Assembly: GCF_900111765.1 (NCBI RefSeq)
Contig: NZ_FOIB01000001.1
Coordinates: 1,550,001-1,614,000, forward strand
DNA length: 64,000 bases
Direction of reading: 5' to 3'
Origin: Myxococcus fulvus
GTDB lineage: Bacteria; Myxococcota; Myxococcia; Myxococcales; Myxococcaceae
Part shown: in pieces, positions 8,643 to 19,077 of the stretch
Position numbering within the stretch: position 1 is the stretch's first letter
Layout of the letters: each line of letters begins with the position of its first letter
Notes under the pieces: model-generated
Seen by the model: only the letters and a program-made list of their open reading frames with translations
What the model was told of the DNA's origin: nothing
The model's database searches: none
Translations under genes and position numbers: made by a program

Positions 8643-10309
8643 CCGCCCGAGGAGACGCCTTGTTTCAGCGTGCGCACCAGATGGCTGGCCACCCGGAAGC
8701 TGTTGGCGGCGATGGTCAGCGTGGAGGGCACGCTGCCGCCGGTGGGCATGAAGCTGCCGTCCACGACGTAGAGGTTGTCCACCTCGTGCGCGCGGCAGTT
8801 GCGGTTCAGCACGGCCTCTGCCGGGTCGTCGCCGAAGCGGCAGGTGCCGTGCTGGAGGATGGTCGTCTCGCCGGCGACAGCCTTGCGCTCGAGCGAGTCC
8901 GGCTCCAGCCGCAGCAGCACCTCCTCGCCGCGCTCGACCAGGAAGCGCGTCGCCGCCAGGTCCATGGGGTGGCGCTCCACGGTGATGGCGGCCACGGGGA
9001 TGCCGTACTTGTCCTTCACGTCGCCCTCCACGCTCACGTAGCTGCCCTGCGTGGGGAGGTACTCCGCGTAGACCTCGAACAGCAGGACGCGCGAGTCGCG
9101 GTACGCGCGCATGCGGTCCTTGAGCTCCTTGCCGAAGACGGCGGACGCGCCGCTGCCCGCCAGCCCCGACGCCGCGTGGATGGGATTGGGGTGCGTCCAC
9201 ATGAAGCCCAGCGTGCCGCCCTTGCGGAAGCCGAAGCGCGCGTCGGGCATCAGGTAGAAGTCCTGGATGCTGCGGTTGACGAAGGGCGCGGGCTCCTTCA
9301 GCCACGGGCGCTTGTCGGCCTGCTTCGACAGACGGAACGTCGCCTGGGACTCACCGAACGAGCTGAAGATGAGGTTGCGCCCCACCAGGCCGTTGCCGTT
9401 GGCCAGGCCCCGTGTGAAGCGCTTGGACGTGGAGTTGAGCAAGAGCCGCGCGCTCTCCACCGCGGTGGCGGACACGACGACGACCTTGGCGGGCTGCTCC
9501 TGGGCCACGCCGTCCGCGTCCAGGTAGACGACGCTCTTCGCGCGCCCCTTCTTGTCCACCTCCACCGTGCGCGCCATGCAACCCGGGCGCACCTGGACGT
9601 TGCCGGTGGCGACGGCGGCGGGGATGAGGCTGGCGTTGGTGCCGCTCTTGGCGCCCATCTCGCAACCGTAGCTTCCGCACAGCGCGCAGTACGCGCACGG
9701 CGCGCGGCCCTTGTACGGGCGGCTGATGATGCCGCGCGCGGTGGGAATCGAGTGCCAGCCCATGGCCTGGCAGACCTTGTCGATCTCCGACGCCACCGGG
9801 TGCACGTCCAGCGGGGGCAGCGGAAAGGGGCCGCTGCGGGGCTCGGCGAAGGGGTGCGACACGGCCTGGCCGGACACGCCCAGCTCCGCCTCGGCCTTGT
9901 CGTAGAAGGGCGCCAGCTCCTCGTAGGAGATGGGCCAGTCCGCCAGCGTGCTGCCCGGCACCGCGCCCAGCGTGGTGCGCAGGCGGAAGTCCACCGGCTT
10001 GAGACGGTAGAAGAAGCCGCTCATGTGCACGGTGCCGCCGCCCACGCAGTTGGCGGTCCACGCCGCCGTGGTGCGCTCGTACTTGCCTTGGGCGCCCTTG
10101 CGCACCAGGTGCGGCTCCTCCCAGGGCAGCGGCATGAAGAAGTTGCGGCGGCTGTTGAGGATTTCGTCGTGGACGAAGTCCTGCGGCCGGTAGTGCGGCC
10201 CCTTCTCCAGCACCACCACCTTGAAGCCCGCGCGGCCCAGCTCCAGCGCCATGGGGGCTCCGCCCGCGCCGCTGCCGATGATGCAGACATCCACCTCGGG
10301 CAGGCTCAC
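8639..10309 (-). CDS. GMC-family FAD-dependent oxidoreductase (large subunit)
   Basis: The GTG start (first base 10309) overlaps the TGA of the upstream gene (GTGA), giving 556 residues. The N-terminal Rossmann motif GSGAGGAPMALELGRAG (~residues 12-28) binds FAD. The C-terminus has the GMC signature HGTCRFGDDP and a final VVDGSFMPTGGSVPS..TIAAN segment. A cysteine cluster CAYCALCGSYGC lies near residues 200-212, a feature of GMC members paired with a gluconate-2-dehydrogenase-type small subunit. The substrate is unknown, likely an alcohol, sugar or sterol oxidised at the membrane. It forms a two-gene operon with the Tat-exported subunit. The long frame running further upstream is a shadow of that neighbour. 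Confidence 0.9.
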   Translation of the reverse strand: MSLPEVDVCIIGSGAGGAPMALELGRAGFKVVVLEKGPHYRPQDFVHDEILNSRRNFFMPLPWEEPHLVRKGAQGKYERTTAAWTANCVGGGTVHMSGFFYRLKPVDFRLRTTLGAVPGSTLADWPISYEELAPFYDKAEAELGVSGQAVSHPFAEPRSGPFPLPPLDVHPVASEIDKVCQAMGWHSIPTARGIISRPYKGRAPCAYCALCGSYGCEMGAKSGTNASLIPAAVATGNVQVRPGCMARTVEVDKKGRAKSVVYLDADGVAQEQPAKVVVVSATAVESARLLLNSTSKRFTRGLANGNGLVGRNLIFSSFGESQATFRLSKQADKRPWLKEPAPFVNRSIQDFYLMPDARFGFRKGGTLGFMWTHPNPIHAASGLAGSGASAVFGKELKDRMRAYRDSRVLLFEVYAEYLPTQGSYVSVEGDVKDKYGIPVAAITVERHPMDLAATRFLVERGEEVLLRLEPDSLERKAVAGETTILQHGTCRFGDDPAEAVLNRNCRAHEVDNLYVVDGSFMPTGGSVPSTLTIAANSFRVASHLVRTLKQGVSSGG

Positions 10310-10959
10310 TTGTGAACCCCGCACTCGCGCAGGCACTTCGGGCCGTCGTAGCCCTCGGGGGGCGCCATCGCCACGGTGCCCACCGTGTCGAAGCCCATCA
10401 GCCTCCAGCCCACCTTGCCCTTGTTGCCGCCGTAGGACGGGTCTCCCAGGAAGCCCTCCAGTGTCAGCACGGTGAGCAGCTCCATGAAGTGCGCCTCGCC
10501 GCTGCTGGGGGGGCTGTCCTTGAAGAGCGTGAGCAGCTCGTCCTGCTGCGCGGGCGTGAGCGCCGCGAAGCCCTTCTGGAACATGCGCTGCGAGCGGCGC
10601 TCCAGCGCGGCCAGCCCCGTCATGAAGTCCTCGCGCATGGGCTGCATCGAGGGTGTCTGGAGGATGCGGTCGATGTAGACGGGCACGTCCGCGTCGAGCG
10701 CGCCCGGGTCCTCGTCCTTGGGGAGGATGCGCTCGGTGGCGGCGGCCACGACGGCGAACTCGAAGGAGGAGAAGGTGTGCGTCTGCCGCCCTCCGGGGGC
10801 GGTGCCCAGCGGGCCGGTGTCCTTGGCGGGCTGGGGCTCCTCGGAGGAGCGCTTGCAGGCCAGGGGCCCCAGCAACACCACGCCTCCGCCGAGGAAGCTC
10901 AGCCGCTGGATGAAGGAGCGCCGGGTCAGGCGCCGACGGGCAGGACGCGCACGGGACAT
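10306..10959 (-). CDS. Gluconate 2-dehydrogenase subunit 3 family protein (Tat-exported)
   Basis: The 217-residue protein starts at the ATG whose first base is 10959. The N-terminus carries a twin-arginine motif (TRRSFIQRL) followed by a Gly/Leu-rich hydrophobic core and ACK, so it is exported folded and may be lipid-modified. The body matches the helical subunit 3 family (FEFAVVAAATERILPKDEDPGALDADV and a GLAALERRSQ..F helix). It probably escorts and anchors the GMC flavoprotein encoded immediately downstream with a 4-base overlap. Confidence 0.87.
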   Translation of the reverse strand: MSRARPARRRLTRRSFIQRLSFLGGGVVLLGPLACKRSSEEPQPAKDTGPLGTAPGGRQTHTFSSFEFAVVAAATERILPKDEDPGALDADVPVYIDRILQTPSMQPMREDFMTGLAALERRSQRMFQKGFAALTPAQQDELLTLFKDSPPSSGEAHFMELLTVLTLEGFLGDPSYGGNKGKVGWRLMGFDTVGTVAMAPPEGYDGPKCLRECGVHK

Positions 10960-11096
10960 AGGCGCGTGAGCGTAACCCAGCGGGGGCGTGCCTGGCGCGT
11001 GTCTGGATGCGCGGTGCTCGTCTGCTCCCTCGGGTGCGTGGGTGAACTAGGATGCGACGCAACGTTGTGCACGGCCAAAAACGCAAGGAGACCAAG

Positions 11097-12464
11097 ATGA
11101 GACGTCATGCCTGGGCACTGGGATTGGCGCTGGCGATGGGCTGCGGCAAGGACTCGAAGCCGGACAACCCGGACGCGGGGCGCCCGGATGGCGGCGGAGG
11201 AAACACGGAGACGTTCACCAAGCTGGAGGTGGACGCGGAGCTGAGCGAGTTCAATCCCATCTCCAACATCGCCATGGCGGTGGGGCCGAACGACCGCATC
11301 GGCATGGTGTACTTCGTGAACAACGGGACGGCGACGGGGAGCGAGACGAACTACGATTTGCGCTACCGCGAGTTCGACGCGGGCGTGCTCGGACCCGTGG
11401 AGAAGATCGCCACCGTGCAGCGGGTGTACGGCGTGTCGGTGGCCTTCGGCGCGAACGGCCAGCCGGCGGTGTCGTACCTGGGCGGTGGACGCGACAACTC
11501 CACGTTCTGGCTGCAGAGTGATTTGGCGGTGTCCTATCGCTCGGCGGCGGGCGTGTGGACGGAGAGCATCGTCGCCACGCGCTCCAACGCGGCGGCCATC
11601 AACAACCCGCTGAGCGACGTGGGCTTCCTGGTGGGGCTCAACTCGTCCATCGTGTTCTCGGGCAGCCAGGCGCTCATCGCGTATCGCGACGGGCACAACG
11701 GCAACTTCGGGCGACAGGACTGGGAGTCGGCGGACCTGGAGATTGCGAGCGGCGGTCCTCCGTCCAGCTGGGTGTTCCGCATGGTGGCCGCGTCGGGTGA
11801 CACCAAGGCGGGCTACGGCGGCCACATCGGCCTCATCATGGCGGGAACGCAGCCGGCGGTGGTGCACGACTACGTGAAGGAGGGCGCGCAGGCGACGGGC
11901 GCCGGCATCATCTTCCAGCGGCGCGCCGCGGACGGCGTGGCGTGGAGCGCTCCGGTGGAGGTCGCCACGGCGGAGAGCATCGGCAACACGCAGCTGGGCC
12001 CCTCCATGGCGTTCGACTCGGAGGCGGGCTTTGGCATCGCGGTGCAGAACCGCGGCTCCTCGTCGCGTGGCGACGTGCTGCTGTACCTGGACTGCCCGAG
12101 CCCCACCGCGACGAGCTGCAACACGAAGGGGGAGTGGTCCTCGCCGGACCCGGTGTTCGGCCGTGGCACGGGTGGCTGGTATCCGTCGCTCGCGTTCGAC
12201 CCCGTGCACCACGAGCCGTCCATCGCGCACTACTTCTGCTCGTCGGAGTCGGGGAACAACGATACGGGCTGCAACCCGACCGAGGACCGGCTCCTCATCA
12301 GCACGCGCATCGGCGGCATCTGGCGCGAGACGGTGGTGGACGAGGACGGCGCGTGGTCTCCGAAGCTCGCGTACCTGTCCACGGGCAAGCGCGTGGTGCT
12401 GTACCGCCTGCCGGTGATGGCGCCGTCCAAGAAGGGTGTCCTGCGTCTGGCGGTGGAGCAATGA
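11097..12464 (+). CDS. Lipoprotein with sialidase/BNR-like repeat pattern
   Basis: ATG 11097 follows AAGGAG with ideal spacing and starts a signal peptide with LAMGC near residue 15. An in-frame ATG at 11052 would place 15 charged residues before the signal and is less likely. The mature part has recurrent beta-strand blocks such as PAVSYLGGG, ALIAYRDGH, PSLAFDPVHHEPSIAHYF and SPKLAYLSTGKRVVLYRL. These resemble propeller blades that read out a dated or surveyed value, as in BNR/sialidase-like folds. No catalytic residues are assignable. It is 455 residues long and translationally coupled (ATGA) to the next lipoprotein. Confidence 0.75.
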   Translation: MRRHAWALGLALAMGCGKDSKPDNPDAGRPDGGGGNTETFTKLEVDAELSEFNPISNIAMAVGPNDRIGMVYFVNNGTATGSETNYDLRYREFDAGVLGPVEKIATVQRVYGVSVAFGANGQPAVSYLGGGRDNSTFWLQSDLAVSYRSAAGVWTESIVATRSNAAAINNPLSDVGFLVGLNSSIVFSGSQALIAYRDGHNGNFGRQDWESADLEIASGGPPSSWVFRMVAASGDTKAGYGGHIGLIMAGTQPAVVHDYVKEGAQATGAGIIFQRRAADGVAWSAPVEVATAESIGNTQLGPSMAFDSEAGFGIAVQNRGSSSRGDVLLYLDCPSPTATSCNTKGEWSSPDPVFGRGTGGWYPSLAFDPVHHEPSIAHYFCSSESGNNDTGCNPTEDRLLISTRIGGIWRETVVDEDGAWSPKLAYLSTGKRVVLYRLPVMAPSKKGVLRLAVEQ

Positions 12465-13012
12465 GGAGCGCGGTCCGCGCCCTCGCGGCGCTGACGCTCT
12501 CGGGTGTGGTCTCGGGCGCGGGGATGCTCGCGTGCGCGCGTCCGGACAATTCGTTGTCCGGCAGCGTGTCGGAGCTCTTCCCGCTCGAGGTGTCGCGGGT
12601 GGAGATCCTCCGCAACGCGGAGGCGCTGCAGGTGAGCTACTTCCGCAACAACGACCTGGATGTGGACCTGGTGGTGCGGCTCACCGTGTCCACGGAGGGG
12701 TTGGAGTTGCGGCCCGGCGCGAAGGTGAACCTGGCGGGCATGACGCCGTCGGGCGTGGCGCGCGCCACGGTGGTGCACCTCAACGCGGGGGAGCCGGCGC
12801 GCGTCTTCGCGCCGGTGGAGAAGGGTGACCTGCAGCTGGAGTCGGGCGGCAACCCCGGCGAGCAGACGCGCGGGGACTTCTCCATGTCCTTCAAGAAGGG
12901 CGAGGGCTACGGCGCCGGTCGCAGCCTGGAGGGGACGTTCTCCTCCGAGGCGCGCGACGCGGGCTTCGGGCCGGAAGAGGGCGAGCCGCTCGACGCGGGC
13001 ACGCCCCCGTAG
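12461..13012 (+). CDS. Small lipoprotein coupled to the upstream propeller-like lipoprotein
   Basis: ATG 12461 overlaps the preceding TGA (ATGA). The product is 183 residues with a signal peptide ending in MLAC (~residue 25). A beta-rich domain follows (VEILRNAEALQVSYFRNNDLDVDLVVRLTV), then an acidic, Pro-rich tail. No known family was recognised. Tight coupling suggests it works with the upstream protein, perhaps as a pair at the inner face of the outer membrane. A strong hairpin follows the stop. Confidence 0.75.
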   Translation: MRSAVRALAALTLSGVVSGAGMLACARPDNSLSGSVSELFPLEVSRVEILRNAEALQVSYFRNNDLDVDLVVRLTVSTEGLELRPGAKVNLAGMTPSGVARATVVHLNAGEPARVFAPVEKGDLQLESGGNPGEQTRGDFSMSFKKGEGYGAGRSLEGTFSSEARDAGFGPEEGEPLDAGTPP

Positions 13013-13022
13013 GACCGAGGTG

Positions 13023-13054
13023 GAGGCGACGCCCGGAGGGTCGGGCGTCGCCTC
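13023..13054 (+). terminator. Strong hairpin terminator
   Basis: A perfect 13-bp stem GAGGCGACGCCCG / CGGGCGTCGCCTC with a 6-base loop begins 10 bases after the stop at 13012. Its symmetry means it could also act on read-through from the convergent gene ending at 13192. I see no gene in the rest of the gap to 13191. Confidence 0.7.
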
Positions 13055-13191
13055 GCGCGAGGTGTGTGGTCCGCTCGCGCGTCTCAGGTCGGCGCGTCGG
13101 CCTCGAGGAGGACCGCCGCCGCGTCAGCGCCTGGCGCGAACTCCCGGTCAGCGTGCGGGAGGGCCGCCGGGCGGTCTGCCGCGGGGCACCG

Positions 13192-13836
13192 TCAGTGCGC
13201 CGCGCAGGTGTTGAGCGCGAGCCCCTGGGACACGCGGGCCTGGTCCACGGTGTGACGGGCGAGCGCCGAGGCGCCGCCCTCCTCGTAGATGCGCCGCGCG
13301 AGCGCCAGTGCCTCGCCGCCGTGCACCGTCAGCGTCTTGCCCGCCGCGTCCGTCACCGCCACCGCGCCGTCCGCGGCGCCCTCGGCGCGGACCAGCAGCG
13401 CGCCCGCGTCGTCGCGCACCGCCATGCCGTTCTCCAGCGGCTCGAAGTAGCGGATGACGGGCTCCTGGCCCTCGCGCTCCAGCTCCAGCTTCATCACGCC
13501 GCTCTCCGCGTCGCGCGACATGCGCAGCACGTCCGTGGGGCTCAGGCGCACCACGCGGGTGCCGTCGTCCTCTCCGTCCACGCTGCCCACGGGGTTGTTG
13601 CCGCTCCAGAACTCGATGCTGTTGATGATGAGCGCGTCGATGAGCGTGCCCAGCTGGTACACGGGCACGATGACGAGCACGAGGAACATCAGCCACTGCA
13701 CGAACTTCTCGCCCGAGATGTTCTTGTTGAACTGCCAGATCTTCTGCGTGAGCTTGAAACTGCCGAAGCACCCGGTCGCGTGCATCGAGATGAAACCGGC
13801 GCACAGCACGGCGAGCCAGGGAGACGGACGCTTCAT
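13192..13836 (-). CDS. DUF3332 family lipoprotein/membrane protein
   Basis: The ATG with first base 13836 is preceded by AGGAGGG, and the product has 214 residues. The N-terminus is a lipoprotein-like signal (HATGC), then the DUF3332 hallmark GCFGSFKLTQKIW. A hydrophobic segment (WLMFLVLVIVPVYQLGTLIDALI) and the NSIEFWSGNNPV motif come next. The C-terminal half is a soluble beta-rich domain that in this family follows the motif. Function of the family is unknown; envelope location is expected. The gene stands alone between a convergent lipoprotein pair and a divergent peptidase. Confidence 0.85.
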   Translation of the reverse strand: MKRPSPWLAVLCAGFISMHATGCFGSFKLTQKIWQFNKNISGEKFVQWLMFLVLVIVPVYQLGTLIDALIINSIEFWSGNNPVGSVDGEDDGTRVVRLSPTDVLRMSRDAESGVMKLELEREGQEPVIRYFEPLENGMAVRDDAGALLVRAEGAADGAVAVTDAAGKTLTVHGGEALALARRIYEEGGASALARHTVDQARVSQGLALNTCAAH

Positions 13837-13964
13837 CGTGAACCCTCCTGGGGGGTGGAAGGACTGCGAAGGCAGACGCACCATGCCACGTCGGTTTTCC
13901 CCGGCACACCGCGTTCGTGGCTTCATCCGATGGACAGCACTTCCCAGCCCTCGGAGGTGCGAGG

Positions 13965-14792
13965 ATGCGGGGGATGCCTTCCCCACGTCTGTCATCGCGA
14001 GCCTTCGTCGCGTGGCTCCTGTCCCAGCCGGTGCAGGCCGCCGAGCCCGTCGACGCCGGGACGCGCACCCAGCCCCGTGAGGCCGATGCGCCACCCGCCG
14101 CGCTCGCGTGTCTGGCCCGGTGGTATCCGGTGGTGACACCCGTGCGGCTCGACTCCGGCTGGGGCTTCTCCTTGCCGGACGGACGCTCCTTCCCGTTCGA
14201 CGACGGACAGACGAAGTCGTTCGCCCGCAAGCTGGAGGCCCCGGACCTGGAGGACACGCTGTCCATTCCCTATCGCACCGGGCCCATCACGCCCGTGACA
14301 CGCGAGGACGAGGACCCCGGGCGCATCCGCTTCGAGCCGCTGTTCGAGGCCACCTACGGCGCTGCCCGTGCGCAGGTGGACGTCATCCCCATCGACTTCC
14401 TGGGCCAGCGCTTGAAGGTGAACCGCCAGGTGGCGCCCGCCTTCGAGCGCGTCGGCGCCCGGCTGGCGTCACTCGTGGCGAAGGACGCCTCGCTCAAGCC
14501 CTATCTCCAGGGCGTGGGCGGCACCTTCGTCTGGCGCAACATCGCCAACACGAACCGACGCAGCGCCCACTCGTACGGCGTCTCCATCGACCTCAACGTC
14601 GCGCGCTCGCACTACTGGGAATGGCAGAAGCCCCGGTCGCCCGTGCGCTGGCGCAATTCCATCCCCCAGGCACTGGTGGACGCCTTCGAGGCGGAGGGCT
14701 TCATCTGGGGAGGCCGCTGGTACCACTACGACACGATGCACTTCGAGTACCGGCCGGAGCTGCTCGACGCCGCGTGTGCTCCGGCCCGGTGA
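13965..14792 (+). CDS. M15-family D-alanyl-D-alanine carboxypeptidase-like protein
   Basis: ATG 13965 is preceded by GGAGG at suitable spacing; ATG 13974 is an alternative. The product has 275 residues with a short N-terminal export-type segment ending near QAAEP. The zinc ligands of peptidase family M15 are visible: H202 and D209 in AHSYGVSIDL, and H259 in YDTMHFEY. It probably trims peptidoglycan stem or cross-linked peptides in the periplasm, as VanY/M15C enzymes do. It ends 5 bases before the convergent regulator gene. Length and motif order fit M15C members. Confidence 0.85.
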   Translation: MRGMPSPRLSSRAFVAWLLSQPVQAAEPVDAGTRTQPREADAPPAALACLARWYPVVTPVRLDSGWGFSLPDGRSFPFDDGQTKSFARKLEAPDLEDTLSIPYRTGPITPVTREDEDPGRIRFEPLFEATYGAARAQVDVIPIDFLGQRLKVNRQVAPAFERVGARLASLVAKDASLKPYLQGVGGTFVWRNIANTNRRSAHSYGVSIDLNVARSHYWEWQKPRSPVRWRNSIPQALVDAFEAEGFIWGGRWYHYDTMHFEYRPELLDAACAPAR

Positions 14793-14797
14793 CGAGG

Positions 14798-16162
<1,365 letters not shown>

Positions 16163-16290
16163 GACCGGGCGGGGATTCTAGACGGCTTCTCGTCGAGAGG
16201 TGACTTCCTGTCGGGTGGGGTTCAGGCCGCCCTCCAGGCGACCGGGCATGGTTGGAGCCCCAGGGGGCCGTGATACGACGGGCCACCCCT

Positions 16291-18981
16291 ATGCGCTCCT
16301 CCTCCCTGCTCCTGCTGCTGGCCTCCGCCTGCGCCACCGTGCCGCGGGCTCCCACCCCCACCACCCCCGCCGAGGCGCCCCCTGGGCCCACGCGTGTCTG
16401 GAAGCAGACGCGCGCGGTGGTGGTGCGCCACGCCACGGTGCTGCCCGCCTCCGGCCCGGCCATCGAGGACGGCGCGGTGGCCTGGGTGGACGGAAAGCTG
16501 ACGGCGGTGGGGCGCAACGCGGAGGTCACGAGCCCCCCGGGCGCCGAGGAGGTGGACGGCACCGGCCTCTACGTCACCCCGGGCATCATCGACGCCCACA
16601 GCCACCTGGGCGTCTACGCGTCGCCCGACTCCTTCTCCAACTCCGACGGCAACGAGGCCACCGCGCCGGTGACGGCGGAGGTCTCCGCGGAGCACTCGTT
16701 CTGGCCGCAGGACCCCGGGCTTCGCCGCGCCGCGGCGGGCGGTGTCACGTCCCTGCTGGTGCTGCCGGGCAGCGCCAACCTGATTGGCGGCCGGGGCTTC
16801 CCGGTGAAGCTGCACTTCGGTCGCTCGGCGGCGGAGGTGCGCTTCCCGGGGGCGAAGGACGCGCTGAAGATGGCGTGCGGCGAGAACCCCCGGCGCGTCT
16901 ACGGCGCGGGACGCAACATGGCGCCCGCCACCCGCATGGCCAACGTGGCCGGCTACCGACAGGCCTTCGCCCAGGCCCGCGACTACATGGCCAAGCGGGA
17001 CGAGTGGACGAAGAAGAAGGAGAAGAGCCCGGACGAGGCGGGGCCGGAGCCGATGCGCGATTTGAAGCTGGAGACGCTCGCGGAGGTGCTGCGCGGCAAC
17101 ATCCTGGTGCAGAACCACTGCTACCGCGCGGACGAGATGGAGGTGATGCTCCAGGTGGCCCAGGAGGCGGGCTACACCATCCGCGCGTTCCACCACGCGC
17201 TGGAGGCCTACAAGGTCCGCGACAGCCTGGCCGCCAAGGGCGTGGCGGTGGCGACGTGGGCGGACTGGTGGGGCTTCAAGCTGGAGGCGTGGGACGGCAT
17301 CCCGGAGAACGCGGGCCTGGTGTCGCAGGCGGGCGGCAAGGCCGTCATCCACTCGGACTCCGCCTATGGCATCCAGCGGCTGAACCAGGAGGCCGGCAAG
17401 GCGATGTGGCGCGCGCGCGAGTCGGGCATCCCGATTCCGGAGGACGAGGCGCTGCGCTGGGTGACGCTGAACGCCGCGTGGGTGATGGGCGTGGAGGGCG
17501 TCACCGGCTCGCTGGAGCCGGGGAAGATGGCGGACGTGGTGCTGTGGAAGGGCCACCCGCTGAGCGTCTACGCGCGGGCCTGGCGGGTGTGGGCGGACGG
17601 CGTGGTGACGTTCGACGCGGGCTCGGGCGCGGTGGAGGCGAGCGACTTCGAGGTGGGCGAGATGGCGCAAGGCTCGGCGAAGCTGGTGGCCGCGTCCGCG
17701 CCGGTGCCGTCGCTGTCGGACCTGGGCCTCACCGAGCGCTGTGACGTGACGAAGACGCGAGAGTGCGCGCAGCCCCTGGCGCTGGGCACCGAGGCCTGCA
17801 CCGTGTTCCAGGGCGTGACGGCCTTCACGGGCACCGCCTGGGTGAAGGGCGCCACGGTGGTGGTGGACGGCGGCAAGGTGTCGAGCGTGCGCCAGCAGGG
17901 TGAGGGCGGCGTGGTGCCTTCGGGTTGCCGCGCGGTGGACGGCAAGGGCCGCGTGCTGACGCCGGGGCTGGTGGACCCGCTCACGCAGCTCGGCCTGGTG
18001 GAGGTGGGCGCGGAGGTGTCGACGCAGGACGACGGGCTGCGCGGCGAGGCGGACAAGCGCGACGTGCGCGCGGCGCTGGTGTCCGCGGAGGACGTCAACC
18101 CGGTGTCCGCCGCGTTCGCGGTGGCGCGGCTGGGCGGCGTCACCAGCGCGCTGACGGTGCAGCAGGGCGGGCTCATCTCGGGACAGAGCGCGCTGGTGTC
18201 GACGGACGGCGCGGTCCGGCGCACGCCTTTGGCGATGCACATCCGCCTGGGCATCGGCGGGCGGGACGCGGTGTCGGGCTCGCGGGCGCTGGTGCTGGAG
18301 CGGCTGCGCGAGGTGCTGTCGGATGCGCGCGAGTATGGCCGGCGCAAGGGTGACTTCGAGCAGCGGCGCATGCGCGACGTGGGCGCGAGCCGGTTGGATT
18401 TGGAGGCGCTGCAGCCGGTGCTCGCGGGCAAGCTGCCGGTGGTGATGGTGGCGCAGAAGGCGTCGGACATCCGGGCCGCGCTGACGCTCGCGCGCGAGTA
18501 CAACCTGAAGCTCGTCATCGCGGGGGCCAGCGAGGCGTGGCTCGTGGCGAAGGAGCTGGCGGACGCGAAGGTGCCGGTGATTCTGCAGCCCACGCAGAAC
18601 CTGCCCCTGGACTTCGACCGGCTCAACAGCCGGCTGGACGCGTCGGCGCTGCTGGGCGCCGCGGGCGTGAAGGTGCTGTTCTCCGTGCTGGGCGAGCCCG
18701 GCATGGTGCGCACGCTGGCGCAGGAGGCGGGCAACGCGGTGGCGTGGGGCCTGCCGCACACCGAGGCGCTCAAGGCGATGACGTCGAACGTCGCGGACGC
18801 GCTCGAGCTGCCGGTGGGGCGGCTGGCCCCGGGCGCGACGGCGGACGTGGTGCTGTGGAACGGAGACCCGCTGGAGTCGGCCACGCGGCCCGTCGGCATG
18901 TGGCTGGCCGGACGACAGGTGCCGCTGGTCAGCCGTCAGCAGGCGCTCTTCGAGAAGCACCGCGCGCTGCCCGCGAAGTAG
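16291..18981 (+). CDS. Fused double-amidohydrolase lipoprotein (second domain degenerate)
   Basis: ATG 16291 starts a lipoprotein signal with LASAC near residue 13; a more distal ATG at 16252 gives no signal. The 896-residue product holds two amidohydrolase-superfamily units in tandem. In the first, the metal-binding HxH is present (DAHSHLG, H103/H105), with later candidate ligands ([16 protein letters not shown]) and the closing [13 protein letters not shown] strand. In the second (from ~residue 510), the equivalent segment is DPLTQLG (L564/Q566), so metal binding is lost, yet it keeps its own [13 protein letters not shown] end. In related bacteria the halves are often separate adjacent genes. 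The substrate is unknown; a periplasmic imidazolonepropionase-like hydrolase is plausible. Confidence 0.87.
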   Translation: MRSSSLLLLLASACATVPRAPTPTTPAEAPPGPTRVWKQTRAVVVRHATVLPASGPAIEDGAVAWVDGKLTAVGRNAEVTSPPGAEEVDGTGLYVTPGIIDAHSHLGVYASPDSFSNSDGNEATAPVTAEVSAEHSFWPQDPGLRRAAAGGVTSLLVLPGSANLIGGRGFPVKLHFGRSAAEVRFPGAKDALKMACGENPRRVYGAGRNMAPATRMANVAGYRQAFAQARDYMAKRDEWTKKKEKSPDEAGPEPMRDLKLETLAEVLRGNILVQNHCYRADEMEVMLQVAQEAGYTIRAFHHALEAYKVRDSLAAKGVAVATWADWWGFKLEAWDGIPENAGLVSQAGGKAVIHSDSAYGIQRLNQEAGKAMWRARESGIPIPEDEALRWVTLNAAWVMGVEGVTGSLEPGKMADVVLWKGHPLSVYARAWRVWADGVVTFDAGSGAVEASDFEVGEMAQGSAKLVAASAPVPSLSDLGLTERCDVTKTRECAQPLALGTEACTVFQGVTAFTGTAWVKGATVVVDGGKVSSVRQQGEGGVVPSGCRAVDGKGRVLTPGLVDPLTQLGLVEVGAEVSTQDDGLRGEADKRDVRAALVSAEDVNPVSAAFAVARLGGVTSALTVQQGGLISGQSALVSTDGAVRRTPLAMHIRLGIGGRDAVSGSRALVLERLREVLSDAREYGRRKGDFEQRRMRDVGASRLDLEALQPVLAGKLPVVMVAQKASDIRAALTLAREYNLKLVIAGASEAWLVAKELADAKVPVILQPTQNLPLDFDRLNSRLDASALLGAAGVKVLFSVLGEPGMVRTLAQEAGNAVAWGLPHTEALKAMTSNVADALELPVGRLAPGATADVVLWNGDPLESATRPVGMWLAGRQVPLVSRQQALFEKHRALPAK

Positions 18982-19005
18982 GCGCGGGGCCTTGCGCGGA
19001 AATTA

Positions 19006-19046
19006 ACCACGCGGCGACCGCCCCCGAGGAGGACGGCCGCCGCGTG
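19006..19046 (-). terminator. Rho-independent-type terminator between convergent genes
   Basis: The inverted repeat CACGCGGCG / CGCCGCGTG has three further inner pairs across one mismatch. On the minus strand it is followed by TTAATTT, so it best serves the propeller gene ending at 19078, though it can also stop plus-strand transcripts. Confidence 0.65.
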
Positions 19047-19077
19047 CCTTCATCGGGACACGAGGCGCGGGCCCGAC

